Position numbers and translations under genes: made by a program
In this document: positions 15,187 through 22,156 of the stretch, one piece after another
How the letters are laid out: every line of letters begins with the position of its first letter
Numbering within the stretch: position 1 is the stretch's first letter
Notes under the pieces: model-generated
Databases searched by the model: none
Told to the model about the DNA's origin: nothing
The model's input: only the letters and a program-made list of their open reading frames with translations
Assembly: GCA_949293165.1 (NCBI GenBank)
Contig: CASFCW010000007.1
Location: forward strand, 1 to 40,108
From: an uncultured bacterium
Lineage (GTDB): Bacteria; Bacillota; Clostridia; Oscillospirales; Oscillospiraceae
Direction: 5' to 3'
DNA length: 40,108 nucleotides

Positions 15187-16469
15187 TGTCTCTCACCTCC
15201 ATTCCGATTTACGCTCAAATCCCTCCACAGGGAGAGGGGTACATAGTTCAGAGAGGCCAGGCGCTCGTCCCCGCCCTCCACATCGGGAAGATCCTCCAGG
15301 CGGTTAATGTCGTTGACGGAAAACACCCCGATCTCCCGCATGTTTTTGTACCAGGCAGACCGGGCGGCATTGTCCCCCCGCAGCTCCGCCATCATGTTGA
15401 TCCGCAGCTCCAACCCGCTGGCCACCTGGTCGCTGAACAGCAGCCGGTAGGTCTGTTCCTCCTCGTACTGGGTGACAATGGGGTGCAGGGTACCCACCAC
15501 ATACTCGATGGCGTTCTGTTCGTTGGAGTTGTAGCTCTGCTTCCCTTCCTGCAGCTTGTAGAGGGGGACGCCGAAGTACCGGGCAATATCCCGGATGGCC
15601 ACCTCCTGGCTCTCAATGAACTGGGCGTCCCGATTGGATACTGAGATGGCCTTATACTCCAGCCCGCAGTCCAAAATGGCCAGACGGTTGGCGTTGGTGG
15701 GGCCGGCATGTACCCGCTCCCATTCTTCCCGCAGTCTGTCCTTCAGGGTAACAGCGCTCCCGTCCGCCCGGCGCAGGACGGCCCCGCTCTCGTCTTTGGC
15801 GTAGCCTCTCAGGTCGGCGTCGGTTCTCAGCACACCGGAGGGCTGGCCCCCGTGTTCGTAATAGCTCAGGTCGTGCTGCTGCCTGGCCCGGGCAACGGTG
15901 ATGACCTCACTGGCCCGGCGGAGCACGCCCATCCCGGTCAGCCCGTCCCGGGTAGCGCCCCGGTAATGGCAGATGTCCGGTCCGGAAAGGACAAAGGCCT
16001 CCCCGCTGTAGGGGTTGGTCACCCGATAGTAGACGTGGCCCATGATGTCCCGCACCGGCTGCACCAAATGTCCGGGGATAGGGATCAGCTCCCGCACCTC
16101 CGCGGTATAGGTATCCCGGATCACCCAGTCATAGGCGTTCCCCTGGGTCAACCGGCTGCTTTCCAGCAGCTTTTTCCGCACCGCCGGGGTCATGGCCTCA
16201 TTGGGCCGCACATTGAGCAGCGTCAGGATAGGCAGCTCCACCCGCTCCCGGCTGACCCGATCCACGCAGTAGGTGGGCAGCTTTGCCATGGAGTCGGACA
16301 GGATCTCGATGCACCGATCCACCGCGGACAGCTTTCTGGCGTAGGTCTCCCCCGCCTCCTCTCCGGTCACCGTATGACCAGCAGCGGCCAGCGTCTCCAC
16401 GGTGATGGCGTTGGTTATCGGCCGGGAGGGGGATCGTGCCACCGCCCGCAGGCCGTCTTTGATGCTCAA
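15183..16469 (-). CDS. Portal protein, HK97 family
   Basis: A 428-residue portal. It starts at TTG 16469, preceded by GGAGGAGG; the stop of the small membrane gene overlaps this start. Conserved segments: ARKLSAVDRCIEILSDSMAKLPTYCV, RLTQGNAYDWVIRD, CHYRGATRDGLTGMGVLRRASEVITVARARQQHDLSYYEHGGQPSGVL, RDIARYFGVPLYKLQEGKQSYNSNEQNAIEYVVGTLHPIVTQYEEE. It forms the dodecameric ring for DNA entry and exit. Confidence 0.95.
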   Translation of the reverse strand: MSIKDGLRAVARSPSRPITNAITVETLAAAGHTVTGEEAGETYARKLSAVDRCIEILSDSMAKLPTYCVDRVSRERVELPILTLLNVRPNEAMTPAVRKKLLESSRLTQGNAYDWVIRDTYTAEVRELIPIPGHLVQPVRDIMGHVYYRVTNPYSGEAFVLSGPDICHYRGATRDGLTGMGVLRRASEVITVARARQQHDLSYYEHGGQPSGVLRTDADLRGYAKDESGAVLRRADGSAVTLKDRLREEWERVHAGPTNANRLAILDCGLEYKAISVSNRDAQFIESQEVAIRDIARYFGVPLYKLQEGKQSYNSNEQNAIEYVVGTLHPIVTQYEEEQTYRLLFSDQVASGLELRINMMAELRGDNAARSAWYKNMREIGVFSVNDINRLEDLPDVEGGDERLASLNYVPLSLWRDLSVNRNGGERQ

Positions 16470-16645
16470 TGCTTACCCCCTCCTCCCATGCAGGCCAGCA
16501 CAGCCCCGGCCAGGATAAATCCGCCGGCGGCGATCAGCCCGGCCGGAAGGGAATACATCCCCACCCCCAGGCTCACCAGTCCGGCCCCAAGCCCCATGGC
16601 CAGCTCTGTGGCGTAGGCAGCCACCGCCGTCTTCAGGTTCTTCAT
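16466..16645 (-). CDS. Small membrane protein of unknown function
   Basis: A 59-residue protein starting at ATG 16645 after GGAGGA (an upstream GTG at 16678 lies in the palindrome repeat and is less likely). Two hydrophobic segments (about residues 10-31 and 34-52: TELAMGLGAGLVSLGVGMYSL and GLIAAGGFILAGAVLACM) suggest a two-pass membrane protein or hairpin. It is coupled with the portal gene (its TGA overlaps the TTG start). I do not recognise a family. Holins look similar in size, but this lies between terminase and portal rather than in a lysis module. Confidence 0.6.
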   Translation of the reverse strand: MKNLKTAVAAYATELAMGLGAGLVSLGVGMYSLPAGLIAAGGFILAGAVLACMGGGGKH

Positions 16646-16661
16646 GTCGTCTCCTCCCCCG

Positions 16662-16678
16662 GTGTCCAAATCGGACAC
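16662..16678. repeat. 17-bp palindrome, copy C
   Basis: GTGTCCAAATCGGACAC with CCG and CGC flanks, in the 35 bp between the terminase stop and the start of the small membrane gene. Confidence 0.85.
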
Positions 16679-16680
16679 CG

Positions 16681-18435
16681 CTACAGTGTGAATCCCGGAC
16701 TTGCCAGGGCCTCCGCCAGGCCCTCCGGCTGGGTGCGCCGGAGCATGGCCACGGCTATGGCGATAATCCAGGCCACCGTCATATCAATCCGCCCAATGGA
16801 TTTGTTCTTCATGGGCTTCACGTTTTCGTTTCCATCCACGGCGCAGCGCACGTTGCCGAAGCACCACCGGCCGGCTGTGTTGTGTTCATGGAGCATCTCC
16901 CGGCTCCGCAGCAGCCGCTCCAGCTCCTTCATGGCGGGGGACATCTCCTTCATGGTCTGGGGGATCTCGATCACCGGCACCCCCGCTTCCATCAGCCGGG
17001 GGGTGAGGGTGCGGCTCATGTATGGGTCAACCCCCAGGGTGTCCAATTCGAACACATCCCGGCACCACAGGACGGTCTCCTCCACCATGGAGAAGTCCAC
17101 CATATCTCCGGGGCACAGGGTGATAAACTCCGCCCTGGCCCAGTCCCGGTATGGGACATGATCCCGCTGTTCCGCCTCCACCGCGCCATCCTCCGGCCGC
17201 CAGGCCCAGAACAGGGCCACCCAGGTGTCCAGGCCCTCCTGGGGCGGGAACACCAGGGTCAGGGCGGTGAGGTCGGTGGTTGTGGACAAGTCCAGGCCGC
17301 CATAGCACGTTTTCCCAGCCAGCATGTCCCGGATAGCCTGGCGGCGGGCCATCACGTTCATCCCCTGCCACTCCGGCCGGCTGTACTGGGTCTTGTCGTA
17401 GATGCCTAAAGGTACCCAGCCCACCGCCTGGGTGGCGATCCACTGGTTCAGCCGCAGCCAGCGGAACAGCCGCTCCGCCGCTTCGCTCTGCCTGGCCGCC
17501 CGAGCCTCCGCCCGGAACTTCCGCAGGCTCAGGTTGCTGCCCAGGGCGGGATTGCAGGCCCTCCATACTGCCTCATCCCAGATGTCCAGGGCGGCGATCC
17601 TGTCCGGATCGTCTCCCGTAAGGACGGATATGCCATACATGATGGGGCACCAGGCCGGGTCGTCTGTGTCCAGTTCCCGCTCCGGCTCTCCCCTCCTCCA
17701 GGCCAGGATCCGGCGGCATTTTTCATGGATCTCCCAGCCGATGCTCTTCCGGTCCGGATCGTCCCCGGCGGTGGTCAGCACGATCACCGCCTGCTGCCGC
17801 CGGGCGGCATCCGATCCGGCGGTGAGCACATCCCACAGCCGCCGGTTTGGCTGGGCGTGCAGCTCATCAATGATGATGGCGGAAAAGGAATACCCGTGTT
17901 TGGTGTCGGCATCTGCGGAGTAAACCTTCATCACACCGCCCATCCGGCTGCGAATCTCCCGCACACTGTCCCGGCAGTACACCAGGGGATTGCCTTCCGG
18001 CTGACTCAGGGCGGTGTGTTCCACCATGTATTTGGCGCACTGATAGATGATGTCGGCGTTGGCCCGATCGGCAGCAAAGATACCAACCTGGGCCCTGGCC
18101 TCCCCATCCATCAGCAGATGGTACAGACCCAGCCCGGCGGCAAATTCGCTCTTGCCGTTTTTCTTGGGGATCTCCTCGTAGAGAAAGCGCCGGTATCGCA
18201 CCCAGCTGCCGTCCTCATCCTGCTGCAGCACGCCGTAAAACTGCCGGATGGCCTCCAGCTCCCAGTCCGCCAGCACAAAGGGCTTGCCCGCCCACTCATT
18301 CTGGCCGAAACACAGCAGAGAGAAGAAGTCCTCCACATCCTGGACCGCCTGCTGGCTGAACCGTAGGGCGGTATCGTCCTCCGGCTCTACCACAGGGACA
18401 GGCCAGCCCTCAATCCGTTCAGGCACGGCGCTCAC
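16681..18435 (-). CDS. terL: Terminase large subunit
   Basis: A 584-residue packaging motor. ATPase part: Walker A-type PKKNGKSE at about 90-97, Walker B AIIIDELHAQP at 186-196, then a coupling motif VLTTAGDD. The nuclease domain (RNase H-like) has YGGLDLSTTTDLTALTLVF and DTLGVDPYM with acidic residues. It belongs to the Terminase_1/HK97-like group. The gene overlaps the small subunit by 17 bp. An internal copy of the palindrome (17039-17055) codes for VFELDT, between the nuclease motifs. Confidence 0.96.
   Translation of the reverse strand: MSAVPERIEGWPVPVVEPEDDTALRFSQQAVQDVEDFFSLLCFGQNEWAGKPFVLADWELEAIRQFYGVLQQDEDGSWVRYRRFLYEEIPKKNGKSEFAAGLGLYHLLMDGEARAQVGIFAADRANADIIYQCAKYMVEHTALSQPEGNPLVYCRDSVREIRSRMGGVMKVYSADADTKHGYSFSAIIIDELHAQPNRRLWDVLTAGSDAARRQQAVIVLTTAGDDPDRKSIGWEIHEKCRRILAWRRGEPERELDTDDPAWCPIMYGISVLTGDDPDRIAALDIWDEAVWRACNPALGSNLSLRKFRAEARAARQSEAAERLFRWLRLNQWIATQAVGWVPLGIYDKTQYSRPEWQGMNVMARRQAIRDMLAGKTCYGGLDLSTTTDLTALTLVFPPQEGLDTWVALFWAWRPEDGAVEAEQRDHVPYRDWARAEFITLCPGDMVDFSMVEETVLWCRDVFELDTLGVDPYMSRTLTPRLMEAGVPVIEIPQTMKEMSPAMKELERLLRSREMLHEHNTAGRWCFGNVRCAVDGNENVKPMKNKSIGRIDMTVAWIIAIAVAMLRRTQPEGLAEALASPGFTL
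17039..17055. repeat. 17-bp palindrome, copy D (inside terL)
   Basis: GTGTCCAATTCGAACAC on the plus strand, within the coding sequence of the large terminase nuclease domain. Confidence 0.7.
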
Positions 18436-18904
18436 GCTCCCGCATCATCCGCTCGAAGGGGTTCTCCTCCTGCCGCTTACCACTGTCCGGCAGCACCAGG
18501 CGGCACCGGCTGGTAATGGTCATGCCCAGGTCGTTGGCGCAAGCCCTGGCCTGCTTGAAGTAGGCGTCCTGGGCCTTTGTCCACTTGCCTGCCAGCTCCG
18601 CATCCTGTTGATCCAGGGCGTCTTGAACCATGCACATGGCGGCGGTGAACTGGCGCTGGGCCACAAGATACCGGCCCAGCGTGTCCCGATCCAGCTGAGC
18701 GGCGCCCATATCGGCGTCCAGCAGCTCCTTGGCCAGGGCCCGAAAGTCCGCCTTCAGATACTCCGGCAGCCACTTGGGCACCCGCATCCTGGCCGGCTTG
18801 GGCAGCGCCACCTCCTGGGCGGCCCGCTGGGCCTTCTCGCTTTTGGACAGGTGCTTTTTCCCTCTGCCCTCCAGCACGCTCAATTTCTGTCTGGGGCCCG
18901 GCAT
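18419..18904 (-). CDS. terS: Terminase small subunit, P27-like
   Basis: A 161-residue protein starting at ATG 18904 with an AAAGGAGG site 8 bp upstream; a longer open frame to 19069 has no ribosome site. The content is P27-family: basic N-terminus (MPGPRQKLSVLEGRGKKHLSKSEKAQR), then VPKWLPEYLKADFRALAKELLDADMGAAQLDRDTLGRYLVAQRQF, a helical bundle, ending with KRQEENPFERMM. It recognises phage DNA for packaging and precedes terL. Confidence 0.88.
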   Translation of the reverse strand: MPGPRQKLSVLEGRGKKHLSKSEKAQRAAQEVALPKPARMRVPKWLPEYLKADFRALAKELLDADMGAAQLDRDTLGRYLVAQRQFTAAMCMVQDALDQQDAELAGKWTKAQDAYFKQARACANDLGMTITSRCRLVLPDSGKRQEENPFERMMRERERRA

Positions 18905-19197
18905 TCCGGCCGCCTCCTTTCTCGCATCGGTGATTGTTTTCCTGTTCTCTGGCTCAATCTTCGCCGCCTCCGCCCATAATCCCCGTCCATAGGTCAAGCC
19001 TCCAATCTCCGCCCCCAACCTCCCCATGGGGAAAAAATCCCCCATGGAGGGAGGCCTGCGGTCTTGCATGGCTCAGAGGTAAACTTATTTGCCCCGGGAG
19101 GAGGAGTACGCAGGCCTATGGCCTGCCCTGCGCGCCCGGATGAGCGTGCCCGTGCCCGCCTGCGCCCAAGCATCCGGCCGTAATGCCCTCCAGCGGA
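18905..19197. other. Non-coding gap between HNH gene and terS
   Basis: No gene with a credible ribosome site was found here. It holds a hairpin-forming sequence at about 19018-19056 (arms around CTCCCCATGGGG and its complement with an A/T loop). A cos or pac site for packaging would be expected near terS, but none can be identified by eye. Confidence 0.5.
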
Positions 19198-19560
19198 TCA
19201 TGATTTGCGCCGTCTTTCGGCCATTTCCAGGGCCGTTTTCCGGTTGTGACAGCGGGCGCACAGGCTCTGGTGGTTGCGGGAGTCGATGAACAGCGCCCAG
19301 TCCCCACGGTGGGGCGTGATGTGATCCACCACCGTAGCCCAAGTGCGGACGCCCCGCCGGGCGCACTCCGCACAGAACGGCTGGCGGAGCAGCTGCGCCG
19401 GGCGGAGTTCATCCGTCCAGACGTCCAGGGAGTACCAGTCATGCCACTGGGCCGACTCCCGGCGGGGCGCTTTCTTTGGCTTGTGTGCCGGACAGTACCC
19501 CTCCCTGGTCAGGGCGCTGCATCCCGGTTTCCGGCAGGGCCGGAGCGGCTTGACGGCCAC
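19198..19560 (-). CDS. HNH endonuclease
   Basis: A 120-residue protein with an HNH motif: CAECARRGVRTWATVVDHITPHRGDWALFIDSRNHQSLCARCHNRKT, with two CxxC pairs that bind zinc. The N-terminus also has CRKPGCSALTREGYCPAH, a further Cys/His cluster. HNH proteins next to terS take part in DNA cleavage during packaging in HK97-like phages (family knowledge). It precedes terS. Confidence 0.92.
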   Translation of the reverse strand: MAVKPLRPCRKPGCSALTREGYCPAHKPKKAPRRESAQWHDWYSLDVWTDELRPAQLLRQPFCAECARRGVRTWATVVDHITPHRGDWALFIDSRNHQSLCARCHNRKTALEMAERRRKS

Positions 19561-19579
19561 GGGCTATCACCTCCGGGCA

Positions 19580-19640
19580 AAACAAAAAGCCGGTGCCGAC
19601 ACCCCCCGCAATCTCGGGAAGTTATCGGCACCGGCTTACT
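19580..19640 (-). terminator. Terminator after the zinc ribbon gene
   Basis: On the minus strand, 13-bp arms (AAGCCGGTGCCGA and TCGGCACCGGCTT) enclose about 25 nt with a small inner stem (CCCG/CGGG) and are followed by a T-rich run TTTGTTTTG. This should end the replication transcript before the HNH/packaging genes. Confidence 0.75.
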
Positions 19641-19822
19641 ACGAAGCACTGGCCACGTTGGATATTTACTCGAAATTCTGCCTTGCAGCTTCGGCACCAG
19701 AGGATCAGATTTGAGGCATCGGTCTCAGCGTCCGCCTTCTGGTTGGTCAGCTGCTTGCAATTAGGACAGACATAGCGTCCGTTCTTTACGATTATTTTAG
19801 CATATGCCGTTGGAGTTTTCAA
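19622..19822 (-). CDS. Small zinc ribbon protein (Com / cysteine-rich KTR-like)
   Basis: A 66-residue protein with two CxxC knuckles: VCPNCKQLTNQKADAETDASNLILWCRSCKAEFRVNI (Cys20/23 and 43/46). The spacing and the hydrophobic NLILWCRSCK resemble the cysteine-rich KTR family and the Mu Com-type regulators. The precise role is unknown. It overlaps the start of a strong terminator hairpin, which may be linked to its function. Confidence 0.65.
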   Translation of the reverse strand: MKTPTAYAKIIVKNGRYVCPNCKQLTNQKADAETDASNLILWCRSCKAEFRVNIQRGQCFVVSRCR

Positions 19823-19893
19823 CTTTTTTGCCCACTTTCTTTTGAAAAACTAAGAAGATATAGTTACCCCCAAGCCAGAAAGAATAGAAAGTC

Positions 19894-20655
19894 CTATTCT
19901 CGCTTCCGCCTGCGCCGCACTCGCCGCCGCTGCCGCGGCTGATAGGGCAGCATGTACTTGATCCAGGTAAATTCTCCGTACCCATTGACCACCGGCCCCT
20001 CCCGGGCCAGCACCACCGCATCCGGCGGAGCTGTCAGAGTAAGGTAGTCCGGCACGGTCTCTGTCTCCGGCTCCGGCCTGGCCAGTCCCAGAGACGGTGT
20101 CCAGGTGCGCTCCCCCACCTGAGGGTGGCCCCACTCCCGCGGCTCTTTTGTGAGATAGCTGGCCAGATCCTCATAAGTATAGCCCTGGTGGAAGGTCAGC
20201 CTCTGCACCTCCACATCATCGCCGTAGATCCAAAGCCGCCGGATCTCCTCCAGGTCGGCCCCGGTACTATCCAGCACCAAGTGGTGGTGGAGGCGGCCGC
20301 CCGGGTGACAGCCCTCGGTCACATAGATATACCGCAGCCCCTCACCCCGCGCTTTACGCGCCGCTTTCAATTTGGCCAAAAAAGAGCGGATACGCCGGAC
20401 GGCCTTGTCACGGCTGTCCGGCAGGTGTTTATCGTCATAGGTCAGGGCCACAAACAGATCGCCATTATCAAAATTTGCTGCCAGCGTGCGCTCCAGCTTT
20501 TGGAACGATGTCCGGGCGTTCAGACGCTCCCGGGCAGCGGTGCTGGCCTTCATCTTTTGCCGCCGTGCCTTTGGAGCGTCCCCGGCAGACGGCATGGTAT
20601 AAACCACCGCCGTGACTACCCGCCCGGCCCGGATCCGGCGCAGGGTCTTACTCAT
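19894..20655 (-). CDS. HUH-type replication initiator-like protein (Rep)
   Basis: A 253-residue protein with the three rolling-circle Rep motifs: FVALTYDDKHLP (residues 68-79), GRLHHHLVLD with the HUH-type histidines (120-129), and YEDLASYLTKE with the candidate catalytic Tyr161/Tyr167. The C-terminus is very basic (RQRRRVRRRRKRE). In the family this cleaves one DNA strand and stays attached through Tyr. It lies in the replication module, overlapping the upstream small gene by 8 bp. An HUH protein in a tailed phage could nick DNA for replication or recombination; the function is inferred. Confidence 0.8.
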   Translation of the reverse strand: MSKTLRRIRAGRVVTAVVYTMPSAGDAPKARRQKMKASTAARERLNARTSFQKLERTLAANFDNGDLFVALTYDDKHLPDSRDKAVRRIRSFLAKLKAARKARGEGLRYIYVTEGCHPGGRLHHHLVLDSTGADLEEIRRLWIYGDDVEVQRLTFHQGYTYEDLASYLTKEPREWGHPQVGERTWTPSLGLARPEPETETVPDYLTLTAPPDAVVLAREGPVVNGYGEFTWIKYMLPYQPRQRRRVRRRRKRE

Positions 20656-21061
20656 CCGCTGCCACCGCCTTATTCAATGCCGTCCCGATTGCCCGCCAGT
20701 CTTCAATAGGCAGCTTCAGGGAGCCATCTGCCACACCCCTCAGCGTTTCCACCGTAAAAATCCGACCGCCGCCGCCAAATTCGTTTACTAACGCAGCGTA
20801 GGAGCCCAGACCGTGTCTCTCGCGGTATGCTTTTAGGTTTTTCAGGATCATCCGCTTTTCTTCCGCTGCAGTAATCTTCGGGACGATGTCATTTTCTTCG
20901 CTGTGTTCGATTTGGACACCGGCCAACGGCATTTGCTCCAGCTTGTACGACATATCCGCTGGGAGCACCAGGACGCCTACGCCCAAGGATTCCACCACAT
21001 AATCCCGGATTTTCGTTAGATCCTCCATACTGCCCGCTGGCGACCTGACCACAAGGATCAT
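20648..21061 (-). CDS. Phage protein of unknown function with HTH-like C-terminus
   Basis: A 137-residue protein. I chose the ATG at 21061 because it overlaps the preceding stop (ATGA) and gives the N-terminus MILVVRSPAGSMEDLTKIRDYVVESLGVGVLVLPADMSYKLEQMPL. The second half (EKRMILKNLKAYRERHGLGSYAALVNEFGGGGRIFTVETLRGVADGSLKLPIEDWRAIGTAL) looks like a helix-turn-helix or DNA-binding helical domain. A palindrome copy lies inside (20903-20919; residues GVQIEH). The name is unknown to me. Confidence 0.6.
   Translation of the reverse strand: MILVVRSPAGSMEDLTKIRDYVVESLGVGVLVLPADMSYKLEQMPLAGVQIEHSEENDIVPKITAAEEKRMILKNLKAYRERHGLGSYAALVNEFGGGGRIFTVETLRGVADGSLKLPIEDWRAIGTALNKAVAADE
20903..20919. repeat. 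17-bp palindrome, copy E (coding)
   Basis: GTGTTCGATTTGGACAC within the gene at 20648-21061. Confidence 0.7.
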
Positions 21062-21270
21062 CGCACCTGACAAAACCGATTTCTGATCCATCCCATATCA
21101 ACCCCTTCCTTCTTTTTAGCGTCGCCCCCCTCGCCCTCATAGGGATGCTCCAGGTCTTTCAGTTTACACAGCGCCCCGTAAACTTGGGGCGGCAGGTGGG
21201 TCATGGCCTTCCAGTCCACCCCCTTCAGACCCCAGGTCCCGTCCGGGTTTTTATAGGTCAATGTGCCCAT
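21058..21270 (-). CDS. Small phage protein of unknown function
   Basis: A 70-residue protein starting MGTLTYKNPDGTWGLKGVDWKAMTHLPPQVYGALCKLKDLEHPYEG. The YKNPDGTWGLKGVDW...LPPQVYGALCKLKDLE pattern occurs in small Clostridia prophage genes. The gene overlaps neighbours on both sides by 4 and 13 bp, which suggests an operon with coupled translation. Confidence 0.55.
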   Translation of the reverse strand: MGTLTYKNPDGTWGLKGVDWKAMTHLPPQVYGALCKLKDLEHPYEGEGGDAKKKEGVDMGWIRNRFCQVR

Positions 21271-21590
21271 TCGCCTTGTCCCCCCTCCAGTTTTTTCCGG
21301 ATAAACTCCAGCTCCAGCAGCTTTTGCCGGCAGCCCTCCACCGTGGGCCAGTCATTACGGCCCTGGGCGGCGTCCATACCCCGTTGGCAGCGTTCGATCC
21401 ACTTCTCCACCCGGGCCCTTGCCCTTTTGGCGGTGTCCCGGTCGGGGCGGTGGAGTTCTTCCACCTTCTCCCGCACTCGCTCCGCCACCTCCAGGGCGTT
21501 GATGGCAGTGATCAGCGCCTCCCGGTAGCTGGGCAGCGCTGCGTTGTTGGCGATGGGAGTGAGATACTCCATCGCCTCTCGATAGGTCAT
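21258..21590 (-). CDS. Helical phage protein of unknown function
   Basis: A 110-residue protein: MTYREAMEYLTPIANNAALPSYREALITAINALEVAERVREKVEELHR. It is almost entirely helical with charged heptad-like stretches (ALEVAERVREKVEELHRPDRDTAKRARARVEKWIERCQ). It follows the structured 102-nt element after ssb. No family is recognised. Confidence 0.55.
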   Translation of the reverse strand: MTYREAMEYLTPIANNAALPSYREALITAINALEVAERVREKVEELHRPDRDTAKRARARVEKWIERCQRGMDAAQGRNDWPTVEGCRQKLLELEFIRKKLEGGQGEWAH

Positions 21591-21609
21591 CGGTCAACTC
21601 TCCTCTCTG

Positions 21610-21711
21610 TTCCGGCCCTCTGCCGGGCGCAAATCCACAACAGTAGGATTTGCACCCGGCAAGTCAAAGGCAAAAGCAGGGCGTGTACGATCGCCCGGCA
21701 GAGGGCCGGAA
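21610..21711. repeat. Structured element between ssb and the next gene (20-bp perfect closing stem)
   Basis: Positions 21610-21629 and 21692-21711 form a perfect 20-bp inverted repeat (TTCCGGCCCTC... and its complement). The 62 nt inside include a second stem CAAATCC-N9-GGATTTG at 21630-21652 and unpaired GC-rich sequence. The element lies in the 130 bp between the ssb stop (21721) and the next start (21590). Possible roles are a terminator, a processing site, an origin hairpin or a small mobile inverted-repeat element. Confidence 0.7.
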
Positions 21712-21720
21712 TTTTCAAAA

Positions 21721-22143
21721 CTAGCGTGCAGTATCGAACGGCAGCGGCTCATTATCGTCGATCTCGGTAAACTGTCCTGGCTGAGCTGCGGTCTGAGGCA
21801 GCTCACCGTCCCCCGCTCTGGTGCCCTTGGGCCCGGCAAAATAGATCTGTTCAGCCACTACCTCAGCAGTGCGGCGCTTATGCCCGTCGGCGTCCGTCCA
21901 GTCCCGGATCTGAAGCCGACCCTCCACCACAGCTGTCTGGCCTTTGGTAAAGTAATCTCTCACAAATTTTGCCTTTGCGTCCCAGGCCACTACATCGACC
22001 CAGTCCACACCACGCTCTCCGCCTGCTCCCTTATAGTCACGATCGACGGCCAGAGTCAGGGAAGCCACCGGCTTCCCTGACTGCGTGAATCTGACCTCTG
22101 GGTCTCGGGCCAATCGGCCCATCAGGATGATTTTATTCAGCAT
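21721..22143 (-). CDS. ssb: Single-stranded DNA-binding protein
   Basis: A 140-residue SSB. The OB fold is clear: MLNKIILMGRLARDPEVRFTQSGKPVASLTLAVDRDYKG...VDWVDVVAWDAKAKFVRDYFTKGQTAVVEGRLQIRDWTDADGHKRRTAEVVAEQIYF. The C-terminus is short and ends NEPLPFDTAR, so the usual DDDIPF-type tip is followed by four extra residues. It lies between ParB and the small replication genes. Confidence 0.96.
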   Translation of the reverse strand: MLNKIILMGRLARDPEVRFTQSGKPVASLTLAVDRDYKGAGGERGVDWVDVVAWDAKAKFVRDYFTKGQTAVVEGRLQIRDWTDADGHKRRTAEVVAEQIYFAGPKGTRAGDGELPQTAAQPGQFTEIDDNEPLPFDTAR

Positions 22144-22156
22144 TTCGTCACTTCCT

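Noticed and set aside
12973-15246. 757-codon plus-strand open frame
   Set aside because: It is antisense to capsid, protease and connector genes. High GC content makes long shadow frames, and its composition (Gly, His, Gln) is typical of them.
19018-19056. Hairpin before terS as a terminator or cos site
   Set aside because: There is no T run and no recognisable cos features; it is only noted as a hairpin in the gap.
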